Shown: positions 24,701-36,217, counted from the first letter of the stretch. The stretch is 64,000 bases of DNA from Spinellus fusiger (GCA_025094145.1 JALLLS010000015.1:472453-536452); one strand, 5' to 3'. Numbers and translations: made by a program. Notes: generated from the sequence alone by a model not told the origin.

Positions 24701-25816
24701 ATGAGTGATACTGTAGCTGCCACCAGAGAACAGATAAATGCCAAGATCCGCAAGCAGTTCAATTTCTACTTTGGCGACTCAAACCTTCCTTATGACAAGT
24801 ATCTCTGGAATTTGACCAACAACACTGGTGTAGCATGTAAGTTTTAATTCAGTTTGTAAAATATCAACCGACAAATAAACAAAACAAAATACTTATGGGG
24901 GATAATACTATAGGGGTTCCTATCAAAACCATTGCCAGCTTCAAAAAGATGAAAAGCATCTGTGAAGATTATGACCAGATTGTAGAAGCCTTGAAAGAAG
25001 TGCCTTCTGATTTGCTTGAAGTAGATGAAGCAGGCCAAAATATCAAAAGAAAGACCGTCCCAGTAGAGGCTGATCATATGTCTCGCTCAGTCTACGTTGT
25101 GAGTACATACTATTCAATCCATTCTGTAATGCTAATCTATACCTACCTACAGAAAGGATTTCCTTTGGTGGATGCCGATGCTAGCAGTAACACTGAGAGC
25201 ATCAACTTACTGACAGTACTTCACGACGAGATTGAAGAGCTGTTCCTTAGTGGAGGAGAAGTACTTGCTATCCGTCTGAAAAAGACTACAGAGAAGCAGC
25301 AGCGTTTCAAGGTAATCCCATACACTGGACAACAAGACATCATTAACACACTCTTTGTTATTGTTCAAGGGCTCTGCCTATATTGAATTCGCATCAAGTG
25401 ATATCATCAACTCAGTTGTCCAGAAGGAATGGGAGTTCAAGGGTGAGAAGCTCACTGTGATTAAGAAGTAACTATCTACTCTACAAACACCTGCATCTAC
25501 TTACACGCACCCTTTTGTGTATAGATCCGAGTACCACGACTTAAAAACAGAAGAATATAAGAAGAAACCAACCATTCGTAAAAAAAGAGTCCGTCTCTTC
25601 AATGCCTTTAGACCTCAGTTGGATCTAAAATACTCTACAGGAAACAAGAGAAAGGGTAGTGACAAGTGGGAGCCTCATAACAAGAAGGCTGCTGTTGAGA
25701 AAAAGGGTGAAGTTGAGGCAAGCCCAGTGGTTGAGAAGGAGAGTGTCGTTGAGGCAAGTTCAGTGGAAGAAAAAGCCGTCACAGAGACAGAAAACAAGCC
25801 TGAGGCTGAACAATAA
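24701..25816 (+). CDS. La protein (Lhp1-type RNA-binding protein)
   Basis: Predicted nuclear RNA chaperone of 289 residues that binds the 3' U tail of new RNA polymerase III transcripts. Five exons: 24701-24836, 24914-25098, 25153-25311, 25370-25467 and 25525-25816, all GT-AG with matching phases. The La motif occupies about residues 8-100 (IRKQFNFYFGDSNLPYDKYL, then after splicing GWVPIKTIASFKKM). An RRM follows at about 106-195 (RSVYVKGFP as RNP2, FKGSAYIEFAS as RNP1). The C-terminus is basic (IRKKRVRLFNAFRP, GNKRKGSDKW), then acidic, with repeats of the type EKESVVEASS. The start was chosen because the La motif begins just after it. The length matches short fungal La proteins, which lack the second RRM of animal La. 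Confidence 0.95.
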
Positions 25817-26254
25817 TTAGATTCTATACAGCATATTTAGTTCTTTATGTTACCTATCACTTTTATACATAAAAATATCAAAAAACATCACTGATATTTT
25901 TTCAGAGGATTTCACTTGTTCTTTACTGGGTTTACTACAGATAACAATAGAAGAAGATCTTGAACCGTTGTTATCTGATTCCTGCTCCCATTTCTATTTG
26001 AGTATTCTACAGTAGAATAAGACATATTTAATCTCAGTACTCACTGAAGTATTCAAACCCCCGTGGTTGCATATGAGTAGGTGTGTGTGTATAGATATAG
26101 ATATAGATATAGATATGTATGTATGTATGTATGTATGGGGATCATTGGGTTTTTATAAATGACATTTATGAAAAGTATGGCTATTCTCCCCAGAAATAAG
26201 GTAAAAACAAACTATTTTATTTAGTGTGGTATTTCTGACATCATTAATATAGAG
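25817..26254. other. Intergenic between La and the 70-residue gene
   Basis: Holds the La terminator region and a TAGATA/TATG microsatellite (about 26090-26138). No gene seen. Confidence 0.5.
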
Positions 26255-26263
26255 TATATAAAG
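26255..26263 (+). promoter_or_regulatory. TATA box of the 70-residue gene
   Basis: TATATAAAG, 58-66 bases before the ATG at 26321, followed by a pyrimidine-rich leader (about 26270-26318). The arrangement supports a real, probably well-expressed gene. Confidence 0.6.
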
Positions 26264-26320
26264 CACTCTCCACACTGCAATTTCTCTTTTCACTACTACC
26301 ACTACTACTACTCTTACACA

Positions 26321-26533
26321 ATGGATATCGGAGAACTCAATTCAGCTGTCTCTTCCAAGGATCCCAAGAAGGTCTCCTCACTGAACCCCTTCAAGATTGG
26401 TGACTATGACAAGCCTACTCAGACAAGTGAAGAAACACTCGACAGCAAACATGAGCCTCAGTCACAGAACACTATAGGCTCTTCCATTAAACAAAGCCTC
26501 CGTTCTGCTACCAAGAAGATGACCAAAGAATAG
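26321..26533 (+). CDS. Small hypothetical protein, 70 residues
   Basis: Single-exon frame from MDIGELNSAVSSKDPKK to SATKKMTKE. It is hydrophilic, rich in Ser/Lys/Thr, with no signal peptide, membrane segment or cysteine. I do not recognise the family. Support that it is real: a TATA box about 60 bases upstream, a CT-rich leader with repeated ACTACTACC, coding-like codon use, and an AATAAA at about 26562, 30 bases after the stop. It lies between the La gene (same strand) and the FKBP gene (convergent, ending 87 bases away). The repeated Lys-containing ends and lack of hydrophobic core suggest a disordered protein. Confidence 0.65.
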   Translation: MDIGELNSAVSSKDPKKVSSLNPFKIGDYDKPTQTSEETLDSKHEPQSQNTIGSSIKQSLRSATKKMTKE

Positions 26534-26619
26534 ATTGTTTTTCTGAAACAAGTGCTCTTGAATAAAACAAACGGAAAGAATCCAGTAGTTATTTTTATTT
26601 TTATGTTTTTCCCACTTTC

Positions 26620-27503
26620 TTATTTCTTGGAAGAACTGCCTTCAACAGGCTTCTTGACTGCCTTTCCACTTGATCGGGAGAAATAGAAAATGGCCAAAAG
26701 AGCAAATGCACCAGCACCAGAAAGTATAACAAGGGGAGACTTTAAACTATACAAACCAATAACAGTTAAATACATGTCTTATTGATTGCCTTACTCTAAA
26801 CCTGTCTTGCTCTCCATGCCCAAGGATGCATAGTCAGATCCACCAGCAGAACGGTGGATATTCACAAGCTCAACATCAAAAACAAGAGTAGCTCCACCAG
26901 GAATTGAGTTACCAGCCCCATTGGCACCATAGCCTATCAACAATCGATGTTCTTTAACAAGGCCTCTTTTTGTGTAATAGATCAACTTACCCAAATGAGG
27001 AGGGATCACCAAACGACGCTTTTCACCAATACACATACTGTAAGAAGAATGTTTTAGATTTCTCATGCACAGATATATAGCCTATCTTCCTACTTTTTCA
27101 ATCCAAGATCCCATCCCTTAATAACACGGCCTGTTCCTAGTGTAAACTCAAGTGGGTCTCTACCAACACTGCTGTCGAATGTTTTTCCTGTATCAAACAG
27201 GCTGCCTGTGTAGTGCATAGAGAGAGAGTCTCTAACGTTGTTGGTGGTTGAGTAGACGGTTCTTTCTGACGTGTTCTTTTCTATTTGACAGAAGCCACTT
27301 ACCCATCATGTGAACGCAACAAACATTCTTCATCGGGTACTCTCTTCTTGATACCTATTCTTATGAACAGACGGACTTTTTTTTGTTTTTGTTTCTTTAC
27401 CAATTTGAAGGTCTTTGGGGGGTTCCTTCAATGCATCTGCTGATGTAAGAGCAACAGCAACAATAGTAAGGCCAATAGCTTGGAGTGTGTTGAACAGTTG
27501 CAT
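26620..27503 (-). CDS. FKBP2-like ER peptidyl-prolyl isomerase with C-terminal membrane segment
   Basis: Predicted cis-trans prolyl isomerase of the secretory pathway, 201 residues in six exons: 27503-27401, 27354-27303, 27231-27094, 27037-26991, 26933-26795 and 26746-26620. Residues 1-25 form a signal peptide ([18 protein letters not shown]). The FKBP domain spans about 35-145 with family motifs: [43 protein letters not shown] and [14 protein letters not shown]. Exon 6 adds a hydrophobic helix ([20 protein letters not shown]) and a short basic tail ending SSSKK. The donor of intron 5 overlaps an in-frame TAA (GAGTAAGG), so retention of that intron would end the protein before the membrane helix. 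The start was chosen for the signal peptide; the frame is open further upstream. Its 3' end faces the 70-residue gene. Confidence 0.93.
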
Positions 27504-27906
27504 AGAGAAGTACAGAATAGACAAACGGACGGAGCTACTCACAATGAATTCACCTATCAAGTCTTGCCAGTGAATAGCTGTCCCACAGGGCATTGCTAAA
27601 TGAATCATGTGACTTGTGCCTGTGAGAATCCATAACTCGTTATTTCTTTCTCTTTCTTTTTTATTTCAATGGTGAGTTATCTGTACTAAACATTATAATA
27701 TCTAGTAATGACAAAATCGAATAAGATACACTTCATTATCACTTTTTAGATAGTTTAACTGTAGCATGGGGTTTATGTCAATGAGTCAACCGAGGCTCCA
27801 GTGATCACTGGGAAAGGAGAAGGAATGGAGATGAACCAGAAGGCTTGGACCTTTTCTTGGTTCTAATTGTATATTTATGTTTTATTTTGTTCTATCTACA
27901 AAAGCA
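27504..27906. other. Intergenic upstream of the FKBP gene
   Basis: About 400 bases holding the FKBP gene promoter and 5' UTR and the downstream flank of the zinc-ribbon relic. No further gene seen. Confidence 0.45.
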
Positions 27907-28304
27907 CTATAAGAAGGTACCCTTTTCCTTTTGAGACATTAGAATATATCTAAAGTTCAATGTCTTGTCTTTCATACAATTTTGGTTTGAACACCTATTT
28001 GAAGAGAGAGAAAGATGCGTTTCTTTTTTGATATGAAATTAAGAAGAAATGACCTGAGAAGACCATGACATTTAACTTTGGGCATTTTTGTTCGTTGATA
28101 GCGCCTGGGGTTCTTGACATGTTTAAATATCTTTAGAGGTGAGTACTTGCACCCAGGACACAGACTCGATGTTTTGAATTCATTAATAAGATAGAGTTTG
28201 AATCCTTCTTTCTTCAACATCCTCCGCATGTCTTTTCCCTTTATTGTCATTACTCTGGTAGGATTCGCACCTGAATAACTTGCTATAGGCCTTTCATCAG
28301 TCTC
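27907..28304 (-). pseudogene. TnpB/Fanzor-like (OrfB zinc-ribbon) C-terminal relic
   Basis: Two pieces on the minus strand, 28304-28053 and 27994-27907, join in frame across a short intron-like gap. The first reads KGKDMRRMLKKEGFKLYLIN, EFKTSSLCPGCKYSPLK, then KCHGLLR. The second adds CSNQNCMKDKTLNFRYIL and stops at TAG. This is the C-terminus of the OrfB zinc-ribbon family, which includes bacterial TnpB and eukaryotic Fanzor nucleases: EF(K/R)TS before CPxC, CHGLLRC, CxxxxC, then an acidic residue and LNFR. The last region seems about two residues short compared with the usual NRD-x-x-x-LN spacing. The RuvC-like part that should precede it was not found; a solo LTR-like repeat starts about 90 bases upstream. 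Probably a truncated, non-functional copy. Family identity is from recalled motif patterns. Confidence 0.62.
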
Positions 28305-28394
28305 CTATAAAAATCAAACACATGTAAGAACTCTAGGTTGATTCTATAGGCATGTTGTATTTTCTTTACTTTATTCGTATCTTGTTGGCTGCAT

Positions 28395-28745
28395 AACACC
28401 TTTAGTTCAGAAAGAATTGATAAGAATACAATAAGAAAGAGGAAATAAATAGTTATTTTATTAGCAACACTGAATAGTATCAGCTACCATTTATCATCCA
28501 TTGCTTTTATGGTGTTGTCAATAGCTTCTTAGGTCCAAAGGTATTGGTTTAGTTAACGTGCAATTAACTCTGCTCTTATTTATTCAACTTGTTTACTATT
28601 CTTTTATACTTTAATGATGACTACAAATAGAAAAACTTGGCAGAAATCACCACCAAAAGGTATACATTCTAATGCAGGCTGTTGTACTTTTATATTATCT
28701 CTGAAAGATCAATACACTTTATTCAAATATACTACAGCTTATCCT
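28395..28745 (-). repeat. LTR-like dispersed repeat, copy B
   Basis: Aligns with copy A (23385-23755). On the minus strand it has TATAAAAG (about 28594), GAATAAAT about 20 bases on, then AGAGCAGAGTTAA, the same order as in copy D at 59810-60095. Internal TGTTGTCAAT at 28513 may be the true LTR end; the sequence between 28395 and 28512 is shared only with copy A. Confidence 0.6.
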
Positions 28746-29134
28746 ATAGGAAGAAGAAGTACATATCTCATAGGATTGTATGACTGATTTATTTTACTCA
28801 TTCTTTGCAGTATGCTACCATTTCTTGATCATATCATAATGTATCTACTTTCTGTTTGGTATCTATCATTATTTAGACAGTTACAATGACTTTTGCGCAA
28901 ATAGCCATAATTATAACAGCCTGTATATCTATTTTAAGGATGGTTCACTCAAATAATGCTATTGGGTATATAATTAGGATAAACATACTTGTTCAAGAAA
29001 GTGTGAAAATAAATATCAGGACGAAATAGATAGGACATGCTCAACATCAAATACAACGCTTTACATTTGATATAGAAGCTTCATACTTAAGCATATCAAG
29101 TCTCAATATATTTAATTATCGAAAATAAAATAAT
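28746..29134. other. Intergenic, AT-rich, no gene seen
   Basis: About 390 bases between the LTR-like repeat and the decayed Tc1. The left inverted repeat of that Tc1 should be here but could not be identified. Confidence 0.4.
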
Positions 29135-30282
29135 AATATAGTTAACATTTTGTATGGCCTTCTTTGGCATCAATGACATCCTGACATCTGTCTGTAATAC
29201 TCTGAACCTATCGTTGTGCAAGCTCAACACTAACTTTCTACATCGATAATAGATACCCTTCTTTCTTCAATTCATATTTCCAAGGCGTATCAGACATGTT
29301 CAATTGAGTTCAAGTCAGGGATTTGTGTAGGCTAGTAATCAAAGAACCCTAATCTGATGTGTCTCTTTTCACCATCTAGCATAGGCCCCAGTATGACAGC
29401 TAGCACCCTTTTATTGTAACAGAAACTCACTGTTCTCTTTTATACAATCCCATAAACCAAGGATGGAGCTCACTAACTAAAACAATGATGTATTCGTCTT
29501 GGTTTACAGTGCTATCAACAACGATTAATGAGCCAAATCCATTAGCCTAATAGCAGCTCTAAAACATCACACCATCGCCACCAAACTACATTGTTGGATC
29601 AATGGGATTATAACTATATCGTTCTCTAACTATTTTAATGACACAGGCATCTATATTATTCCCTTTCATAATGTATGTTGACTCATCGGACTAAATGATA
29701 TCTTTTCACTGATCACCTGTCCAACTAGCATGTTCCTTAGCCCAACAAAGCTGTTTCTCTTTGTGTGTTTTTCAGTGAAGGCTAGCTTGTGGTCTACAGA
29801 AAAGGATACATACTCTAATTGATTGCAGTAGCTGATAAGGGTGTCTCTACATACATCCACCTCAAACTTAAACATTTACAATTTCAACTGATGAGGCAAA
29901 TGGATCCTTTCTAATAACATCTTTCCAGTTGTCTTGAATCCATCTCATTCACTTTTTAGGGGTTTCCATGACCCTCTAAATGCAATAGTGATCCACACTC
30001 TTTGATGTTTCTAATACTACTTTAAACTATAGGCTTTTTCCTCACAATCACAGCCAACTCTAATCCAGTCATAAACAGGCAATAAACACCCTATCATCTT
30101 CCATATTTTGTCTTGTCCTATTCCCCAAAAATGTAATATTCTGAATATCCATCTGATATACTGTGTTGACCTTACAACATCTATAAAGAAAAAGGTGTTT
30201 AATACAATAAAGATAGTCTCTCTTTTCCCTTTTATCACCAAGCTTCCAACATATTAAATAATAAATTCAATGAGGGTGGCTG
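29135..30282 (-). mobile_element. Tc1/mariner element, strongly decayed
   Basis: The minus strand retains transposase pieces: PDLNSIEHV, followed by TGA where family members have Trp, near 29290-29330, and a helix-turn-helix-like part near 29950-30050. The right end at about 30282 (GTGGCTG) matches the end of the Tc1 fragment at 362, so both belong to one subfamily. Stops and frameshifts are frequent; the copy is old. Left boundary uncertain. Confidence 0.78.
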
Positions 30283-31447
30283 CGCATTATCCATCAACCA
30301 ATCAATAATAGAATAATGCATTTTTATTATCAAGTTATTATCAAGTTATTATCAAGTTATTATCAAGTTATTATCAAAAAGGTGCCAAGAGCTAATGGTA
30401 CAGAATAGGATACATCCTACTGAAATAATTAATATAAAATAACACTCTACTTATACACTACTTTTATCCATTCCGTCTCAGTGTACTTTCTTTCTTTCTT
30501 TATAGAATTATTTATAGCACTAGGCAGAATACCATGAAGAACAAGTATAACTATTTGTGACTCTATTTTAAGCTATCAATGATCTTCCATTGATCAAACC
30601 ACAGTCTACAGAGGCATAAGTTCTTTTTGTTTCCTTTTTTATTATCATTAAAAATAGAATAGCCTACGATATGCAATCTACTATCAATATAGAAGGAAAT
30701 CTTTTTGTTATTGTTAGTGTTAGTGTTGAAAGAGAAAAGAATGTTGACTGTCATTCACCACCCATGCGAGTTAACTACTCTTTAAATAAGACAGGAGTGC
30801 TAATGGATAGATAGAAGAATGATTTAACACTCTAGACATGGCTTTATAAATGAAGCAGGGTTTTAATATTAAAAGACACATGTGCATCTGTAGCTGTTAT
30901 TGATGAAACGTCTGTGGATTCTCTTTCTATCAAAGAATGACCATTGATCAATTCATCCCCTCCCCTATAACACCACCTTTTTTTTAGTCGTCATTGCTTA
31001 TGATTAACACCTATTAATTGTCTTAATAACCTTCAATATTGTTAAGGAGAATATAGATGCCATCACCCTTTTAAATATAATCTCTTAATTAATAATAGTA
31101 GCAGGGTCATCTGTTCTTATGTTGGTACTGATGCGCAAAGACAGACATTATTATAACCAATAGCATCTCTTTTACGATGTCCTGGTGAGAGTAGCATTCA
31201 TTGTTGTTATAATAGAATCAACAAGAAGCTTAACAAAGACAAAACAAAAGACTTCATTCTTTTATGTGATAGGCACATCAACTGAGCAAGTCCTCTCATG
31301 TCGTTGTTATTGTTATCTGTGTTTTTATCTGCTCAAAGGACATTTCATTTTGTACCAACAGGAGTCAAGACACCAAAATAGACCCCACCTATAGATTAAT
31401 ATAAATATAGATGAAAAACACTGTAAATTGTTCTTTATAAGTATGTG

Positions 31448-31479
<32 letters not shown>

Positions 31480-31623
31480 CCTCTCTCATGAGATGAATAT
31501 TAAGGTCTACCGACTACTGACAATTATAAAGAAGTGTATATATTTACAAAAAACATTGCCCATTTGCCAAAGACAATAGCAGAGACACGGAAAAAAGAAG
31601 GGTGGTGGGGGTGGTGGGGGAGA
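30283..31623. other. Intergenic with short tandem repeats
   Basis: Contains an 11-base tandem repeat (TTATTATCAAG, about five copies, 30326-30377), a TTTC run near 30490 and an (AAT)n run at 31449-31480. No gene seen; small frames lack domains. Confidence 0.5.
30326..30377. repeat. 11-bp tandem repeat, unit TTATTATCAAG
   Basis: About five head-to-tail copies of the unit, nearly perfect. Confidence 0.9.
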
Positions 31624-32400
31624 TCAAAGAGAAAGATCCACACGATGTGCAAGAACAAATGCATTGACTTCTGCAGCATCCACCCAGCACCGATAGTCAA
31701 TGAGTTTTAGAAATGCACGCTCCAAGGCATTGATGCCAGAAAGAGAGAAAAGACCACTACACAATCGATACAGCTGGACATTGGTCAATGGCCCAAGGCA
31801 GTAAGAATTAGGATTGAAGTAAGAGTAATAATGAGACCAAGAAGAAGGCACCGTAGATAAAAGAGGTGTATTGTGTTGGAAAGGAGGCGACCATGCTGTA
31901 TCGCGTAAGTATTTGGAAGCAAGCAAAAGACTGCCAAGGAACATGCGATGGCCAGTGTCTGTTGCCGTCATATATAAGAAGAGTCAATAGGTTGTATTCA
32001 ACAGACCTCTTTTACTCATTCTTACCGTGGATGCCCATAGCACCCTTTGGGAGGGCACTTTTAGCGCGATTGAGGTAGATAAGAGCAATAAGTGCTGTGC
32101 GACAATTAATGCCCGCTTGAAATGTAATCTTTTGGATGAAATAGACTAATTCTGGCATGGATTGGAAATCATCAAGCTGATGGAGGGATGAGCGGGGACG
32201 AGAACAAGGTATAAGATCACACACAGTCATAGCAATAAAATCTATATATATATATAAAGGTAAGTAATCCAATGGTATTTAACATACATATTCTGCTTCC
32301 TACCTATGAGAACAGAGGGTAGGGCTAGTATTTCAGTGGACCTGACTATTTTTGTCTGATCGGGCACTGTTAGTAGAGTAGGAGCAGAACCAAGAATCAT
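31624..32400 (-). CDS. PHO80/PCL-type cyclin
   Basis: Predicted regulatory subunit of a cyclin-dependent kinase (PHO85 type in fungi), 215 residues in three exons: 32400-32304, 32241-32026 and 31958-31624, GT-AG with matching phases. The cyclin domain spans about residues 55-200: MPELVYFIQKITFQAGINCR, then TALIALIYLNRAKSALPKG, then after splicing DTGHRMFLGSLLLASKYLRD, and later LERAFLKLIDYRCWVDAAEV. The RMFLGSLLLASKYLRD block is typical of PHO80-like cyclins. The N-terminus (MILGSAPTLLTVPDQTK) is short and variable. The start ATG is in exon 1 after a TA-rich leader. The target kinase and pathway (phosphate, cell cycle or glycogen) cannot be told. Confidence 0.9.
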
Positions 32401-33555
32401 TGTTGTAGTATAAATAATATGAAAGAAAAAGGAAAGGGAAAAGGGAAAAGGGAAAAGGGAAAAGGGAAAAGGAAAGGAGGCAAAGAGATAAGAAAGAAAG
32501 AAAAGAAAGAGGGCTTTTGTCTATTTACTTGCACTCAAATTATTCCATCTATTATTCACCTGTTTTTATTTTTATATATTTTATTTTATATCATTACTAT
32601 AGACACATTCAACTGAATACCCTTTCTATTGTCCATACTCCCCCTTCCAATAATATTCAGTAGAGGTAAACTGGTTACCGGATACTACATTCCGAGTCAA
32701 TAAGTAAAAGGGATTGTGTCGACACTAAAGTACATCTCCCTAAGAACAGTTAAATGAATCCAATGGTATATATATATTAAACAAATGCAGTAAAATAAGG
32801 AGATGCGTTTTTTTATTATTAAATGGGCTTGGCGTATATATAGAAAATATTTAAATATTTATCTTGTAAAACAACAATAACAAAAAAAACAGTTAAATAT
32901 ATACACCTATAGATATACATAAAGAAATCCTATAGAAAAGATGTTATTTCCTTTTTACTTTTTGCTGTAGTCAGGACAAGTGGAAATCTGGTAACACCTG
33001 TGCCATTCTTGTTAATCATTGTCAGGTGGACAAAGTCTAGACTTTTTGAATTTAGACTGTTGAATTATTTCTTGTTGGATGAGAGAGAGAAAAAAAACAG
33101 CATCTTGGCACAAAAGACAGTAGTAGTCCAAGTAAGATATTGTTATCTATTTTTATAACAATTTATTTAACTTGGCAAGGAATACACTACAAAGTGTTCT
33201 CTGTTAGTTCAATGGAAAAAAAAAGACAATTTAGAGTGATATAACTGTAGGTAGGATGATACACCACCAATAACTCAATGGATATTTTGTGTTGGATCAA
33301 TATAGACAGAAATATATGAAGTATTGTAGAGGAAAGAATATCTTTTCATGCAGCAGAAAGACAATTTACACTGCATTTTACACTCTTGATGAAACTTCCC
33401 CAGATAACAACAGTCTTAAGGTGGATGGTATAGAGTGAAAAGACATAAACTGTATTTGGAATAGGAATATTTTACAAGCATTGAATTCAAAGAATAGAAT
33501 GGATTTTTTTTGACTGTTTACCTCTCAAAGAAACATCGATCGCCAACCTTTTTTT
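32401..33555. other. Intergenic between cyclin and transporter genes
   Basis: Contains an AAAGGGA purine tract (32430-32475) upstream of the cyclin and AT-rich DNA after it. No gene seen. Confidence 0.5.
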
Positions 33556-35937
33556 TTAGATACTGAGAGCTAATCTTTCAATTGGAGAGTTTGATCCATC
33601 TATCCACTTATTCTCCACGTCATTTTCTCTGTAGTGCAACTTCTCCATATGCAACAAGGCTTCTGCTGCAGTGGTAGGATGGTGAGCTCCTGGCTGTGCA
33701 TCTACCAAAGCACCACTGAAGATTAAGTCAATTTCCTCCAAAGGTCGTGCCTAAGATTCAAAATGTAAACATCGATAAAATAACATTCTCAGGAATGACT
33801 CACCCGTGTTTCTGGATAGTATTTGCTGATGATCCAAATCATTATAAAGCAAAAAATAGAAAACATGAGATATGTTCCCCAAATAGAATAAGTGAATAGA
33901 TAGGTCGATAGCAATGTAATGACGATGCTGAATATATAACTGGAGGCTGTTGTAATCCCCATGGCATTAGCACGGATCAATTGTGGGTATATATCTATAC
34001 AATGATGTATTAATACTTATATCAATGTTGTTGTGGATATCTATTACCAGCAGTGTATACCCATCCTAATGGGCCCCAGGTAGCTGTAAATGTTCCAAAA
34101 TAGACAATGATGGAGATCATAATAGCATAGGTGGCTCCTGTACTACTGACATAGGCTGAAGAAGTAACCACACCACCATTTGGATTGGTCGCATCTGTTA
34201 CAACAAAACAGGCTATCATGATAGAAATCAATAACAAGGCGCCTCCCATGACAGCTGCACCCGCCATAAGGATCACACGACGGCCGATCTTGTCGACAAA
34301 TAGTAAAAGGGGTATAATACACAACAAATCCACGCCACCAATAATACAATTGCCTATAAAGAACTTGTTCATAAAAGTCTCTTTTCTTAAAAATAGGCCA
34401 ACGACTGACTTACTTATCAATGCTGTGTTTCCACGATCAATTCCAGATGCTTCAAATGTCACTGGCAAGAAAAAGCTAGTAGTGGATAAAAAGAAATAGC
34501 ACAATACAACATAGTAGGGGAATTGGTCACTCATTAGTCTTGTTATTTATGCATTGAGAAGGATAGTTACAATACACCATTGACTCCAGTAAGCTGTGTC
34601 AATATGTGAACACCGGTCCCAAGTAATGTTCGTTTTCTGTAATTGCATATTCCCCCTTGGAATAATGTCAGGAAAGGCTTTTTTGTATATAGCCTGTCAA
34701 AAGAGACATCTTGGACAATGCTAGTAAATTCCATCATCAATTCTGAGTTATTGGATCTCCAATCCCTTAGTTCTTTAAGAATATAAAGTGCCTCCTCGTA
34801 TCTTTCTTGAGAGATGAGCCATCGAGGGCTAAAATAAATAAAAATTAAATAAGGGAAGATGTTTATCTCTATAGATATCATAGTGATAGATTTCTCTTTT
34901 TCTCTTTCTCTTTTCTTTCTCTTTTCTTTTCTTTTCTCTTTACCTTTCTGGAATACCCCATAAGCCAGCCAGCATGAGTAGACTTGGAATCAATGGAAGG
35001 AGCAGTATCAATTTCCATCCTAACATTGTCGTTGTATTGGAAGCAGCAAAGGCAGCCCCAAATCCAACAGAGAATCCAACACTGATGCCACTTTGATACA
35101 TGGAGACCAATGTACCACGATTACTACTCATGGCTATTTCACTTTGATCTATTCTTTTCTTCAATGCTTAATACGAATAATAATGTTGGCGATTCTACTG
35201 CTGATAGACACTGATGTAAAGAGGAATCTTACATAGAGGAATCAGCATGCCTTGGACTCTAAGTCCTATCATTAGTAAAGATAAATAGAACTCACACCCT
35301 ACCCAAAACAAATGCCAATGATACCCCTTGCAATCACAAGGACATAATAAGTGCTGGTAAATGATTGGATGATCACACCCACAGCGTGAATGATTGTTGA
35401 GATATAGAATACTTTCTTTCTGCCAATTCGGTCCACAAAATAACTTGATACCTTTTATATATCTAGTGTGTAAGTAAGAAGGCCAGAATACTTCTCTTAT
35501 AGATATAAGAGAATACAGATACTCCCTTGTCTGACATTTACCAAAGCAGAGAATATACTAACGACAAAGGGAAGGTTGGTAATGATCAGTCCATCCATAC
35601 TGGAAGAGCCAGAAAAACTAAATGTGTCTACAAAACTAGGCACATCGAGACAATAAGAGAATCCTGAGACGTCTATGCTAAGGCATTGCGTCAATATCCT
35701 TCTTTTTTTTTATATATTATTTAAACTTTATTTTAGAACTTACCCATACTAGAAGAATGGATTCGGTAGGTGAATCGTGACTGTCAGAATATAAGTGCGA
35801 CTGCTTTAACTTACCATGAATCCACCGATCGAGACAAAGCTAGAAATTAAGCAGACACTTAGCAGTGCACAGGTAGTCTAACCTTACCCGCTAATAACAT
35901 TAAGTCGATTTTTTGCTGATAATGGTAATTTGATCAT
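33556..35937 (-). CDS. MFS sugar transporter (hexose/inositol type)
   Basis: Predicted 12-helix membrane transporter of the sugar porter family with many exons. The first are 35937-35888, 35839-35815, a 5-base microexon at 35748-35744, 35698-35542 and 35451-35303. Family motifs appear in order: DRIGRKK after helix 2, RGIIGICFG, IPESPRWL before the central loop, QLTGVNG in helix 7, VDKIGRR after helix 8, and GPLGWVY in helix 10. The C-terminus is long and hydrophilic (LEEIDLIFSGALVDAQ...). The usual GYDTG after the first helix is replaced by GGFMYGILTQ. The join after 35303 is one base out of frame with the next exon (starting 35265, LRVQGMLIPL), unless a donor at 35325 is used, which would remove seven conserved residues. 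An AG at about 34467 (before FFLPVTFEASGI) fits the family better than the one nearer the intron start. Substrate not determinable. Confidence 0.82.
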
Positions 35938-36217
35938 GTGATTATCTGTGAAAAAGTCAAAGATGGTACAAGTTCATAAGTGACATGAGGTGTCATAACG
36001 ATGGAATGAAGAAAAGTAAAAGGACAAAAGAGATAAAATGATGTTTCTTTTCTATACATCAGGAATGCTTACAGAGAAGAGAAGAAAATCCATAAGATTC
36101 TTTCTTCTTTTCAGTTGATTTTATTGCTTGAAATATAGAAAAGAAAATGACAAGTGTAAGACAAATGTGACAGTGAATTTATGCAGTTCTTCTCTTGTGT
36201 CTTTGGTATTCCGAAGC

